A DNA stretch of 64,000 bases from Carex sylvatica. Lineage: Eukaryota > Streptophyta > Magnoliopsida > Poales > Cyperaceae. Within the stretch, counting starts at the first letter, position 1. The number at the start of each line of letters is the position of its first letter. Under the pieces are notes generated by a model. The model ran no database searches and was not told where the DNA came from. It saw only the letters and a list, made by a program, of their open reading frames with translations. A program made the position numbers and the translations under genes. Location: positions 310,001-374,000 of the forward strand of contig CAXKVR010000008.1 in the NCBI GenBank assembly GCA_964058845.1, in the 5' to 3' direction. Of this stretch, positions 1 to 11,200 are shown in pieces.

Positions 1-659
1 TGTTCCTCATATGACGATACTCTCCATTCTATAAAACTGGAGCCATCCGTTGTTGATGGTAACACTATGCAACCCGCCGAAATTTTTATTAATATAAAAA
101 AAAACATTAATTTTAAATTCTACCCACCAATTCGCTGAAATTCGAAAAGTGTCCAAACCGTTATTTTTCACCAATTTCAAGCCAACTTTCCAGTAATAAT
201 TTAACCGGTTTTTCCCTTCCAAAACTAGTGATAAAATCACCAGTTACCTAGGTCCAGTGATACAATTATCGGTTTTTGCTCCAAAACCGGTCATAAAATC
301 ATCGGTTTGCATTTTACTTTAGTTTATTATCTCGTAGCAATGATTTTTTATTTTGCATTTTACTTTAAATTGGACACGTGGTTGCAGTTGATTTAGAAAG
401 AGAAATTCAACATGCATGTATATGGTCTTTTTGATTGGCTGTTTAGTAACATCACTTTAAATATGAATGATAAAAAAGATACCAAACAGCTGTCAGAAAG
501 AATGAATAGCTTAATAAAAAAAATATGAACCGGTAAATTTTTCACTGGCTATAGAAGCCGGCAAAATTATCACCGGTTTATGAAGACTTGAAACCGGCTA
601 TTTTATTGCTGGAAAGTTGGCTTGAAAATACTGATTTCGGCACTTTTTATATTTCAGCG

Positions 660-1815
660 CAGTGTTATCAGAATCGAATCAGACCGTTAGTTTAACCGAA
701 AAAAAATGGAACCGGTCTCCTATTCGGTTCGGTTCTGTTTAAAGATCACTTAAGCATCTGACTCGGTTATAACCCATTTAACCAGCTGAGTTTTTATAAA
801 ACCGTTGATAAAAACCGATGTTAAACCCTGGTTCAATATAGTTTTCATAAATCTAGCTAATATCGCTACTTTCTATCTAATCGTAAAATTTTCTTCCTTT
901 TTCTCAAATCGCCAAGATGGAAAGCATCTGGAAATTGGATCTCCTTCCTCCTACGACCTCCCAATTCTCATTTGAAGTATGGAATTGCTTTAAAAGTGTG
1001 TCACTTCTTTTGCCGTTACTTGGGGCAGATTATTGAAATATTGAACTTTTATTTTGTTGTTGTTTATTATCTTCTCTTTTATTTTCATTTTTATTTTGTT
1101 GTTGTTTATTACTTGTGGGCTGTGGCAATTATGTCACTTCTTTTGCATTGGTTTGCATGTTAAAAGGTGTTGCTAGTAAACTAGAATTAAGGGTAACAAT
1201 AGATGCTAATTTCTTTGTATGAAGGTAATTTCTTTGTATGAAGGATCAGCAAATGCAAGGAGGAAGCTACTAGTAAATGAGGGATGAAGGAAACAAAAAA
1301 TTGAGGGTTTTCAGATTTACTGGTAAACAATACATGTTTCTCAGTTTTTGTGGTAAACGAAACAGGATTCCTAATTTTACTAATAAAAACATGTTTCTCA
1401 GTTTTCCAGATTCCTAATGTGTATGATATTTTGATCTCTGGTTTTTGAAATGAATTACAGAGGTGACTCTTTATTTTATTTTTCTTTTTTCTGTTTTTTA
1501 GTTGTACTGGTAATTTTTCTGGTTGCTTTTTACTGCTTTCTGTTAGAAAAGACAAACTGAAGGGTCTAGATGCAAATATTGCTTTTATGGCTTGGACCCC
1601 TTGTCAGGGCTCTTATAGGTACCGAGAAATGGAACACATCTCTTGTAATGCAAGCTATCTTTGAGCTTATGTAATTTCAAGCATGAAATGAAGTTATGCC
1701 TACGGGCTGTTAGCCAAAAAACAGCGGTTGAACCGGACGACCCAGCGGTCGGACCAATGAACCTTTGACCCGAAGATTTATCGGGTCAATGTCCGGTCCG
1801 GTTCTGATAACATTG
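660..1815. mobile_element. hAT-like element B nested in element A
   Basis: Ends are CAGTGTTATCAGAA (left) and, on the other strand, CAATGTTATCAGAA (right). An 8-bp target-site duplication flanks it: tttcagcg at 652-659 and ttccagcg at 1816-1823, 7 of 8 identical. The subterminal sequence is rich in aaccgg and ccggtccgg on both sides. The interior has no recognisable coding sequence. It contains a 19-bp direct tandem repeat at 1207-1244 and a duplicated tttattttgttgttgttta motif near 1045-1110. Confidence 0.7.
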
Positions 1816-1876
1816 TTCCAGCGAATAGATGGTTAGAATTTAAAATTAATTTATTTTTTTGAATATTAATAAAAAA

Positions 1877-2974
1877 GAGTTAATTTCTTATGTAACCTTA
1901 AGAGTTCTTTAATTTTCTATTTATCCTTTAAGTCTTTATTATATCTAATAACTCCCTTAACTTTGCTCATCCTTTTCTATTTACCCCTAAACTAATTATT
2001 GATTGTCAGACTTTAGTTTTTTTTCTAATTTTATCCTTATTCTTCCTCAACTCTTTCCCAAAATATCAAATCAAGCATGTTTCATGCTTCGAACAAAATC
2101 AAGCATGATGCCTAAGATAAAAATGAAATCAAGTTCACTTCAAACCAATATAACATGTCCTGTCGGACTAGGCACATACACAGCAGGATTTCATAAGGGA
2201 ACTGAATTAAAGTGATCCCATGCATCTTTCCTATTCACAAGGCACCAGCATGCTTCTGCTAAGATGTGCTACAATTTGTGAGGTGAATAATCTATTTCTA
2301 TTTAGTAAGATTCATGCTTTGACCTGTATAATTAGAAGGTCCGTTTTACTTTGTTAATTTTTGCCTGTATTTGCTTTGTAGATTTCATTATTTTATTTTA
2401 TTTTTTATTTCCTATAAAAACCTTCACTGAAAGCTAGCAATAAAAAATGAGAAAACAAAGATTTGATTGCCCTGATTATTTTCTGATGCTAGAATTAAGT
2501 GATTTTAATATAATAGACTAGGAATCTCTCTTGCAAAACTTTATTCAGTATTATTACCACAATTGCTCTATGATGTCTTAACATAACTCTGTTGAGTAAA
2601 TAGTTAAAATAGAAGTGAACTTGATTTGATTCCCTCTTTTATACGAGGCTATATCTAATATGCTCTAAATTAGTTCCCTCTTTTATAAATATATATCTTG
2701 TTGTGCCTAGTCTGACGGGCCGTGGTATTTCAGTTTTTAACATCATGCTTGATTTTATTTGAAGCATGAAGCATGTTTGATTTGATATTTCGGAAAAGAG
2801 TTGAGAAAGAAGAAAGATAAAATTGAAAAAAAAATAAAGTCTGACAATGAATAATTAATTCTAGGGATAAATAGAAAAAAATTAAAAGAATTTAGAGAGT
2901 TATTAGATATAATAAAGACTTCAAAGATAAATAAGAAATTAAATAACTCTTGAAGATACATGAGAAATTAACCC
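1877..2974. mobile_element. Long-terminal-inverted-repeat element C nested near the right end of element A
   Basis: Inverted arms of roughly 230-300 bp begin gagttaatttctta at the left and gggttaatttctca on the opposite strand at the right. Arm similarity extends to the shared gactaggcaca motif near 2167 and 2705. The flanks carry a taaaaaa-type duplication (1870-1876 and 2975-2981), but the A-rich context makes its exact length uncertain. The ORFs inside are short and not conserved-looking. Long arms with a unique middle resemble MULE-type elements. Confidence 0.65.
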
Positions 2975-3026
2975 TAAAAAAAATGTCGGTGCAACCCATA
3001 CCCATCTTGTTGGCTTGTGATTTAAT

Positions 3027-3811
3027 CAAGGTTCTAAATAGCGATTATAACGGCATAGTGAGGAGACAAAAAAAAAAGCTATTGCGAATAGCGTAGCTAT
3101 AACGAAAGCTATCATACATAGCGTTTTTTCCTTTTCAAATTTTATATTCTATATTTCTACTAATTATCAACATAATCAATAGGAAAATTGAGGTAACAAC
3201 TAAATCACAACTAATCTAAGTCTATACTTTTTATCAATTATGCAAATAAGAAGAAAAAAAAGAATCTAAAAAGTAATATTATTTAATAGTTCATATTACA
3301 TAGTATTACAAATTATAATAGACAAAGAATAATTAATTTTATAAGATAAATGAAGTCAGTATACATATTTAAATATTTTATATATTATAATATTAATAAT
3401 CAAAATCAGCTTTCAATTGAAACAAATGATAATACTTTTACAAATGAATATTATACGAAGAGCAATCAAAAGTAAGTAATTAATATTTGAATATTTCTCA
3501 ATATAGAATGCGAGAATAAATCATGCACAAATAAAAATAGAAGCATATAGTTTGATTTAGCATACTTATCGTAGAAGATCATGTAGAATTAAAAATAGAA
3601 ATAGAAGAACAGAACTCCATATAAATTAAAAAAAAAAAAAAAAACCCATGTAGCATAGCGCGTCGCATTTAGCGGTAATAGCGGTCAGCTATTACAGCTA
3701 TAGCAGTCGTAGCTGAGTTAGCGCACTTTTATCTCATAGCGTAGCATTTATGGTTCGAAAAAACTATAGCGCTAACTATAGCACCGCTATAGCTAGCTAT
3801 TTGGAACCCTG
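3027..3811. mobile_element. hAT MITE, copy 1 of the AAATAGC family (785 bp)
   Basis: The terminal inverted repeats are CAAGGTTCTAAATAGC (left) and CAGGGTTCCAAATAGC (right, opposite strand). A perfect 8-bp target-site duplication gatttaat lies at 3019-3026 and 3812-3819, and the empty site exists as a single gatttaat in the paired duplication near 19650. Subterminal regions are full of short tatagc and gctata motifs, which are typical transposase-binding repeats in hAT elements. Related copies are at 32922-33463 and 60861-61011. Confidence 0.85.
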
Positions 3812-4342
3812 GATTTAATCGATTCGAGTATGTCTCTAAAAAAATTCAGCAACAGGCCTCGTAGTCTCGTACTCTCGTACGTACATAATTTTACACTATA
3901 CTATTTTTTCACATATTATATTTGTTGTCTTCGAGTAATCACACTCTATGACCCATTGACATGACCATCTAAGAAGAAATTCCCCGAATATATTTACTTT
4001 TTTGTTTATTATTTAATTCTCTGATCTAACAATTTTGTTATTGAATGTATCAGTTAACCACTTAACAATTTTTTTATTTTATTTTTTGGTTAAAAGTCCG
4101 TAGACGATTACATTGATCAAATAATTTACAAAGTAGCTATTACATATATTTCTTTTGTTTAAATGAAGAAGCATTAAAACCTATACATTGAGCTACTTGT
4201 ACAATCATTTAATTTGCTATGTCAGAAAATAAAAGATACGTGAAGTCAAAGAATGCGAATTGGCTTATTCGCGCTCAAATAGCAAGTAGGTGGGCCTTCC
4301 GATTTTATTCTCTGAGAATGTAGGCACAGTAGTAATTTCTTC

Positions 4343-4393
4343 GAGCTGCATAGCTCACGAACTACGCCGCGTCGAGTCCTTTAAGGACGAAAC
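4343..4393 (+). other. Possible degenerate hammerhead ribozyme motif
   Basis: At 4374-4393 the sequence contains a perfect stem (agtcc / ggact-type pairing) followed by the invariant gaaac, as in stem II of hammerhead ribozymes. A five-bp hairpin gagct/agctc sits upstream at 4343-4356. The invariant ctgatga core is not intact before the stem (gcgtcga is found), and the spacing to the upstream hairpin is too long. It may be a decayed plant retrozyme ribozyme or chance. Confidence 0.15.
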
Positions 4394-4444
4394 GTCTTCT
4401 TCTTTCCGAATTCGATGTTGTCCAGAGGAATTCACAGCGGAGAG

Positions 4445-4615
4445 GTACTGAATCAAACTGGATCGGGACAGTCACTACTCAGAGAGGAGGAAGAAGAGGG
4501 CACTGAATCAAACCGAACTAGGACAGTCACCACTCAGTCAAGATGACACTGAATCAAACCAGAACCGAGAAGTAAATCAACTGGACCATGACAGTCACCA
4601 CTTATAGAGAAGGAA
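4445..4615. repeat. Imperfect tandem repeat, about 45-60 bp unit, three copies
   Basis: The motif actgaatcaaac recurs at about 4447, 4502 and 4548, each followed by gacagtcac (4467, 4522, 4589) and a purine-rich gaaggaagaaga-like tail. Purine-rich AGAAGA runs continue to about 4650. A 77-codon open frame crosses it, but it reads as low-complexity repeat rather than a protein. The flanking stretch 4067-4440 and 4620-5090 shows nothing else I can support. Confidence 0.6.
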
Positions 4616-5099
4616 GAAGAAGAAAGAGAAAAGAAAGGAGACAACTCGTCATCAGCAACAACCAAAAAGCATATACCTTATTCACATATAGATATAGTAG
4701 TAACTACGGGATGAAATGGATTCACAAATTCTCAGTCGAATATGAAGAGTCAAGACGAACGAAAAAGACAACAAGTGACGAAACTCTTAACGAAATCATC
4801 CACTCAATTGAGACGAAGTAAAACGAACCAAACAAACGAGAGGAGCAGGTGAAGAGGCGGAGTGAAGCAACTGGTCATAAATCGACTCTCAAACTGCCTC
4901 CTTCGTTTTCACCTTCAAATCACCTTTTTTTAGTGATGCTTCTATGGACCGCAAGTATACAGTAGGAAATTTGTTTAAACAGATCAGAGCCGTCCATTTA
5001 ATTAAGGGTAAATTTGGTATCCCAATTTGTACTTCGTTAGTTAACTGTTCTAAGGTGTACTCCGTTAGCCGTCTCTTTCTGGACGCGATGCTCTCCAGC

Positions 5100-5212
5100 T
5101 TCTCTTCTCTCTCTCGTTCGCAAGCCAAAACGCAAAATAAAAAGCCCTCGTCCGTAACCCCACTGCTCTCTCTCTTCTAGCCGCTTGGCCGTCGTAACCC
5201 TTCCAATGCTCG

Positions 5213-5246
<34 letters not shown>

Positions 5247-6011
5247 GGGAACTCCCTCTCTATGTTTCTCTTTCTCCTCTTTGTTGCTTCTCAACCCTCA
5301 ACCCGGTTAGGGTTTTGTTTTGCTTGTGCTTGTGGATTTGGAGAACGATCAGGAGGTGAGGTCGTAGAGAAACATCGCAACCTTGGTACCGGCCGACTTC
5401 CACCGATTGAAGTACTTCTCGGTAATCAAATAAATCTTTGCTTTGTTTCTTTGTGTGCAATGCTTTTTAGGAATTCCGTTATCCCAATTAATAAATTTTT
5501 AAGGTACTCAAGCATGAAAACAGTTTGTGAACTATAATGCATAATTTTAGAGTTTTAATTTGAGAAGACCTATAATGCATGGACGTGTACTCGGTTGTTG
5601 TGAACTGCTATATTTATTGATATCAATTTGTGTTAAAAATGCTCTTAATTTGGTTGTTATATTTTAATGTTGAGATGCTTAGCAACATGATATATTATTT
5701 CATCTATTTAGCAATAAGTTTGCCTCCATATTAGATAGCAAACATCTAAAAGCTAGCTAAAATATTACTTATTGGACTTATTGGATGTTTGTACCTTTAG
5801 TTTATATTAACTTTCTTTTTTCTAATTGATTTATTAGGTGTATTAGTTTGTACCTTTAATTTATTTGATGTTTGAATGTTTGGAACAACGAAAAGGGTAC
5901 GAGGCTGTTTTCTGATACATTAATCAAGTTGAATCTCCAGAAGCTCAAATCTGTAGCTGAGCTGCTGAGGCGGCTGAGGTGCGAGATTCCTGATTTTATA
6001 AAGGGGGTAAA
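5100..6011 (+). pseudogene. Unidentified gene remnant: leader-like exon plus one coding-like exon
   Basis: A pyrimidine-rich leader with (TC)14 at 5213-5240 runs into a possible first exon ending at a GTAATC donor after position 5420. The reading frame at the end of this exon joins in frame with a second exon-like block (about 5894-6011, GTAAAG donor). The joined frame gives an amphipathic stretch including LKSVAELLRRLRCEIPDFIKG-like sequence. No ATG is in frame; the position where a start would be expected (aaacatcgcaacc, about 5371) reads ATC rather than ATG. I do not recognise the protein. No convincing downstream exons were found, so a broken gene or captured fragment is more likely than an active gene. 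Confidence 0.3.
5213..5240. repeat. (TC)14 microsatellite
   Basis: Uninterrupted TC dinucleotides in a pyrimidine-rich stretch, as is common in plant 5' leaders. Confidence 0.9.
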
Positions 6012-6099
6012 GGTAAAGACTGGATTCTGACTTAGTTTATTTGAAAGTTCAAACTTGATTTAGGTGTTGTTATTCTAGTTTTTTTTTTTTTTTGCTTTC

Positions 6100-7480
6100 A
6101 GAAATCAAGAGGCTAAATGCATGGTTTTTAATTTCCTGTGATTGCAATTCACAAAATATGGGTTTTCTGTTTCAATTGGTGTCCACAACAAAAGCAGCAG
6201 CCTTCATGGAGAATCAATCCATAGTACTGGGAGTAAAATCAGTGAAGCATGTAATTTTTGTTTAATGTACCTTTAGTTTTTTTGACAGCAATAAGTTTTC
6301 TAATTGATTTATTGGATGTTTGTACCAGTTTTGCAAAATATAATACAATCTAAGGTTGTATGAGCAACTTGTCTAATGCGATCTCATGTCTTTTTTATAT
6401 TCATTATTGAGAATCCCTTCTTGCTTTTATTTATTTATCTGTTGCATTTGTGTATTTTTTTTTATCTTTTAATTAGTTTAGTTTGTTATGAAGTATGTAC
6501 TTAAGTTCAATTTTATGGACTTTGAATTTTATAATTAACTAGTTTAGTTTATTTGATTTGAATTTGAAATGGATGTTATGGATTGTGATACGAAGGTGCT
6601 GGGGGATTTGTTTGCTTTTACTTTGGACATTTTCTTTTCATTGTTTGTTTTTAAAAGCTTGTATTTTAGCTTGTTTTTAAAAATTGATATGTTCTTTTCA
6701 TGGCATTTTAGTGTAGGCTCAGTCGAATTAAATGGAGTAGCTTGTTTAAAGAACAAATGAAATTTGGGCTGTTTATAATTTATATAGTGGGTTATAGTCT
6801 TTTAGGCTTTAAGATTCAGCCATGACAACAAATTTCCTGAGAACCCTTATCATCAGCTTCAGCCATGACAGCATCAGCTGAGCTAGAGGCACCAACATCT
6901 CTTTTCTCTTTGCCAGATGATTCCTCAGCAGCCTGGCTCGCTTTTCCTCCATTGAGACATAAGACTTAAGAGCAGTAATGTTTGAAAGAAAATTCTGATT
7001 TAGATTTATGATCTATCTCAGTTTTTAGAATATTCAAATTCATAGTGTACTGAATTTCTCACAATATATCCTTATTCTAACACAGGAATTGAAGACCACA
7101 TTTAGTCCAAAGAAATTGAACAAAAAGAATCTTATCAAGCCAAGTTGATAGCAATAATTAACGTCGAAGATTGCAATTTTATATGAAAATACTTGTAACT
7201 TGGCCAGACTTCACTTTCTAGTCATCAGTCACTGGATCTTTGTTGTGTGAGATTGGACCACTGGAGGTGGAACTAAGACTGGTAAGCTTGTGTGTGTGTG
7301 CTTAATAATTGCTTTGACGACCACTATGTACTTTAAGCGACTTCAAACCACAACACAATAAGTCACAACGGCAATCTTCAAACCACAACACAAAAAAACA
7401 CCTAATCATAGAAATAACATAAAACTCAACCAACATAAAGGATTTCAGGAACATTCATTGTGCTTAAAATAAAAAGAGAA
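6100..7480. other. Non-coding stretch with one weak coding-like fragment
   Basis: This region is mostly AT-rich and without a supportable gene. On the minus strand about 6960-6820 reads as a hydrophilic Ala/Ser/Glu/Lys-rich frame (it includes SSADAVMAEADDKGS), with no start, no splice context and no family I recognise. Short ORFs at 6544-6760 on both strands are shadows of T/A-rich sequence. Confidence 0.3.
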
Positions 7481-7494
7481 CAAACTTCAGCAAG

Positions 7495-7682
7495 GTCTAT
7501 TTGCCTCTTTCAGACTAAAGAAGGGTAAGGATGTCTCCCTCTCTGACTAGTCCCTTCATATTTCGCATGATCATACAGTTCTGATCATCCAATAACTTCA
7601 CTCTGACCTGGGTAACCTAACCACGAAAACCTGTACGACCCATAACCTTCACCACCGCTGTAAGGTTCACTTGTGTATCCAT
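7495..7682 (-). pseudogene. 40S ribosomal protein S28 (eS28) pseudogene
   Basis: Reading leftwards from an ATG at 7682, the frame matches the whole eS28 protein of about 64-65 residues, starting MDTQV and including VVKVMGRTG, VTQVRVK, MRNMKG and [10 protein letters not shown]. eS28 is a small subunit protein near the mRNA exit/E-site region. Two in-frame TAG codons break it: codon 22 (7617-7619, where Gln is expected) and codon 56 (7515-7517, where Glu is expected), and the basic C-terminus is degraded by a third stop. The copy is continuous, consistent with a retro-copy. I see no clear poly(A) tail or TSD, so the mechanism is uncertain. Confidence 0.88.
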
Positions 7683-7689
7683 TATGCTG

Positions 7690-9040
7690 TTAATTCATTC
7701 AAGTTCAATAAATCAGTGAGCACCTTTGTTAAGATAAATTTCTTGGTTAAAAAATTATTGAGTATACCCCTGCAAGGCAAGAACTTTCATAATCACCATA
7801 CATAAAAAATTAACTATCTGTATTCTATGGCTCTCAAGAACTTAAAATTCTCTCTCTAGAATCAACATTATCTAAAATCTAGAACATAACAAGAAACAAC
7901 TTAGTAAAAATTTCAGAGGAAAGAATTTATTCTGGTAACCAAGAACTACGGAAATGAAATCTAATTGGAGAAATAAGCTAAATCGAAACCAAGAACTGCA
8001 ATCTTAGCTAACGATTAAACCTTAAAATTGAGCATCTCCGCCATTGATCATAGATACCGGTGTACATCTGAAGTATACGGCACAACCATTTGTGGATCAT
8101 GCAATTATACTATGAATGGTAAGGCTCTAGAGGCGTGAATAGTTAACTGGGATGAAATTGTGGTACATCAGGTTTTATTTGCCACTTCACTGCAGAATAA
8201 GATCCTCAAAAGTGCTATAAAAGTTCCGGCACAGATAGAACAATAATATTTTGTTGATATTTATATGGCATTGAGATTCATATCATCCCCCCCGCTTTAC
8301 AGCATTGTCATCGATGACATTTCAGTTAACTGTGTACCAGTCAGGTACAATACCACAAAACCAGAAGAAAGTATGTAACAGTACAAGAAAGGATGGACGG
8401 CTTGGCTTTGAGTTCACACATCATAGTAGATGTGTAAATTTTGCCCACAGCGGTGCCACGGATCAATCTGTCAAACAAAAAATCAAGCCATCTCTTTTTC
8501 AATTTTATTTTTCAAAGCCAAATGAGTTGTTTCTTTTTTTAAGCATTTCGTCAAATAAGCTGAAGTGTGGAGCCAGCTGAAAAATCTTTTTCTTTAGTGG
8601 TTAACTTGTCAATGAAAATCCAAATAAAATCTTACCCTTGGAAAAAAGGAACATACATTAAACTACAATTGGAAATGAAAATAAGAAACTGAGAAGCACT
8701 TAGACTTACTGCTTCTATCCAGTGTTGAAAAGCAAGAGTTAGAGCTAATAAATTATGAGCAAAACCGAATCTACCTACAAAAGAGGACATATGTACAAGA
8801 AAACTTAGCAACAACAAAAGAAAATAAAAATTTAGATTATAGAAACTATCAAATTGTACTTAGCACCTAAGAAGCATTCAAGCTAATGCAACTCCATGAG
8901 AAGCTCGCCTTTCTAGTCCATGACCTCCTCCAGAAGCTCCTTTGTACTCCTCTCAAATCTCCATCAGCTCATTCTTTCTCTTTGCCATTGAAACCGCCAC
9001 CATTGCGGCAGATTTAGCAAATTTTTATTCCATTCATGCA
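7690..9040. other. Intergenic, no supportable gene
   Basis: AT-rich sequence. A 91-codon frame at 8305-8580 (plus) has no recognisable domain and no splice or start context that would support it. A C-tract (ccccccc) is at about 8287. Confidence 0.4.
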
Positions 9041-9248
9041 CAGAGGCGGAGGCAGTAAGGGCTAATGGGGGTCAATTGACCCTCATTAGTTTTCAAAAAA
9101 TTTGTATTTATACACAGTTTCTTATATGATCTAGAGTAAAATACTGCGGATACCATAAATTGACCTCCATTCGCCGCATAAAAAATTTATATGATTAACT
9201 CCCATTCACGATTGACCCCCATAGTCAGTTAGTCTGACTCCGCCCCTG
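9041..9248. mobile_element. hAT MITE of 208 bp
   Basis: The ends are CAGAGGCGGAGGCA and, on the other strand, CAGGGGCGGAGTCA. A perfect 8-bp target-site duplication ttcatgca flanks it at 9033-9040 and 9249-9256. CA(G)GGGCGGAG-type termini with 8-bp TSDs are characteristic of a widespread plant hAT MITE group. There is no coding capacity. Confidence 0.88.
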
Positions 9249-9256
9249 TTCATGCA

Positions 9257-10319
9257 TGTATACACCTGCATGTGATTATTTTTATGTAGCTGCTCATTGC
9301 ATCACATAATGTTATTCAATTTGCGAGATGCGTTTAATTACGAGGCAATCAACATGCAAGTTACTCGAAGAAACTGAAGACATTGAACAAATTTTGTTAC
9401 CATAAACTTTAAGTGTGTGATCGGAACAAAACAGTTATGGAGTTCAATTGAATTAATCTAAGTTAAATTCTTTTCTAACAAATTTAATTAACTAAATCAA
9501 TCAATCGAATGGATTAACTAAATTAACCTAATCCTTAATTTGCAACAAAAATAATTAGTGAATTAATCTAAGTTAACATGGATGTTAATATGTACTATTT
9601 AAATACGAAAACATTGAACACGAGATAATAAATAATATAATCGAAAAATGGAATCACCCTTTTATGAAATCAAAGTGCCTTATTGCGTAAAGTATTACCT
9701 GAATCAGGAAAGAGAATCAACCTTGGTACTTACTTGAGAGTAATATCCAGTCACTAGAAATTGTTGGCTGGTAAGACCTACTGTTCTTTCTTCTTCCTAC
9801 TCTTCGCTTCTTGAGAGAAAGTGAAAATTGGGCGAGAGAGGAGTTGGGTTTGTTTGAGAGACCACGAGAGAGATGACATGAGGGAATAGGATTAGGGTTC
9901 TTTGTCTGGGAGGGAAGGCGGCTGAGAGAAAGGTGAGACTTAGGGAATTGATAGATGAAGGCGGGGATTTGAGAAAACTTAGAGGGAAATCGACTTTGCT
10001 GAAAAAAATACGAGGGAACGTGAAAAAATTGGAGAGGTGAAAAATCCTCTTAGGCGCCTGAATCTTCTCTGGTTTGCAGTTGGAGAACAAAAAATTTGGA
10101 AAGTGTAGATTTTAACAGAGCAATTTTAGCTTCAAGCAGTGTGTCAATTATTTTGGACTTTCCTTAAATTATATAGGTTGTACGCTGCATGAAATCAAAA
10201 CTGCTCTGCTAACAAAATGACCTTAAATGAATACATCAGAACCATTCATTACTTATTGGACGGCTTGAAGGATGATATTTGCTAATTATGTAATGCATCT
10301 ACATCAAATAATATGAAAA
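9257..10319. other. Intergenic; purine-rich leader-like block near 9780-10090
   Basis: A 97-codon minus-strand frame (9797-10090) is rich in Ser, Pro, Phe and Leu. It resembles a pyrimidine-rich 5' leader or a targeting-peptide-like sequence, but no downstream exon joins it convincingly. The rest (9257-9780) is AT-rich without features. Confidence 0.35.
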
Positions 10320-11200
10320 AAATAAAATTAAAATTTTTTACATCTTGTATGGTCATACTTATAAGTATTAATTTTAAAGACTTTCATCATTATTTGTCCC
10401 TTCAAATTTAGTAAATATTTACAAACCGTTCATTTTCACGTAAACAATCAACGGTTGATTTACAATGAAATGGTTTCAAATTTATTTTGAAATGATCAAT
10501 GGAGGATATTGAACACAACCAACATAAAAGTTCTGAAATTTTCTTGTGTCTAGGCTTCAATCCAACGTGAAGTGTTTATAGCCCTTTGATGTTTCAATAT
10601 TCTGTCATCTCGATGGATAGGTAAATAAAAATAAAATCTCGTCAAAATTTGCTGCAAGATAATAAATACAATGCTCTTTAATTTCATCGGTTCCAATCGA
10701 GCAGCAGATGATCTATTCCCATGCGTCTTTGTTAACTCAAAAACTATAGTTTATGTGATATGAAACATAACCTCTTGTTTTGCGAGCTAATGAAGACGCA
10801 CAAGAATAGATCATCCGCTGCTCGATCGGAACCGTTGATATTAAAGAGCATTGCATTTATTCTCTTGCAGCAAATTTTGATGAGATTTTATTTTTATTTA
10901 CCTATCCATCGAGATGACAGAATATTGAAACATCAAAGGACTATAAACACTTCACGTTGGATCGAAACTTAGACATAAAAAAACTTCAAAACTTTTATGT
11001 TGGTTGTGTTCAATATCCTCCCTTGATCATTTCAAAACAAATTTGAAATTATTTCATTGTAAATCGACCGTCGATCGTTTACGTGAAAATGAACGGCCCA
11101 TAAATATTAACTAAAGGGATAAATAATTATTAAAATCTATAAAATTAACGCTTACAAGTATAATTTAACTATAAAAGATGTAAATAAAATTTTATCATCC
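10320..11200. mobile_element. Foldback element: near-palindrome with arms of about 400 bp
   Basis: The left arm (about 10320-10745) is the inverted copy of the right arm (about 10776-11200), separated by a loop of only about 30 bp. Long shared blocks include caacgtgaagtgtttatag, tgatgtttcaatattctgtc and atctcgatggataggtaaat. The arms look roughly 85-90% identical over the inner 300 bp by eye. A transcript across it would fold into one long hairpin. The 70-codon frame at 10760-10972 lies in the right arm and is not a gene. No certain TSD was found. Confidence 0.85.

Larger units (their letters stand above)
76..2989. mobile_element. Composite insertion: long-TIR DNA element A, itself hosting two later insertions
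   Basis: The insertion is flanked by tgcaaccc at 68-75 and 2990-2997. Its left arm (about 76-300) and right arm are long inverted repeats. The right arm lies in three pieces: about 520-659, 1816-1876 and 2975-2989. It is split because element B (660-1815) and element C (1877-2974) jumped into it. Without B and C the element is about 645 bp. The arms share tttcaagccaactttccag. The 8- to 9-bp TSD and long inverted repeats suggest a MULE- or hAT-type non-autonomous element. No transposase ORF is present. Confidence 0.75.
1..4066. repeat. Interrupted copy of the ARF1 upstream region (segmental duplication, left copy)
   Basis: Three pieces (1-75, about 2990-3026 and 3812-4066) read in order match one continuous stretch at about 19533-19891, which lies just upstream of the ARF1 gene. 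Shared runs include the start of the window, the sequence around ttggcttgtgatttaatc and a long stretch following cgattcgagtatgtctc. The left copy has been opened twice by transposons (76-2989 and 3027-3811), each with a target-site duplication. The right copy serves as the uninterrupted reference. Homology stops at about 4066 and 19891. Confidence 0.85.
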
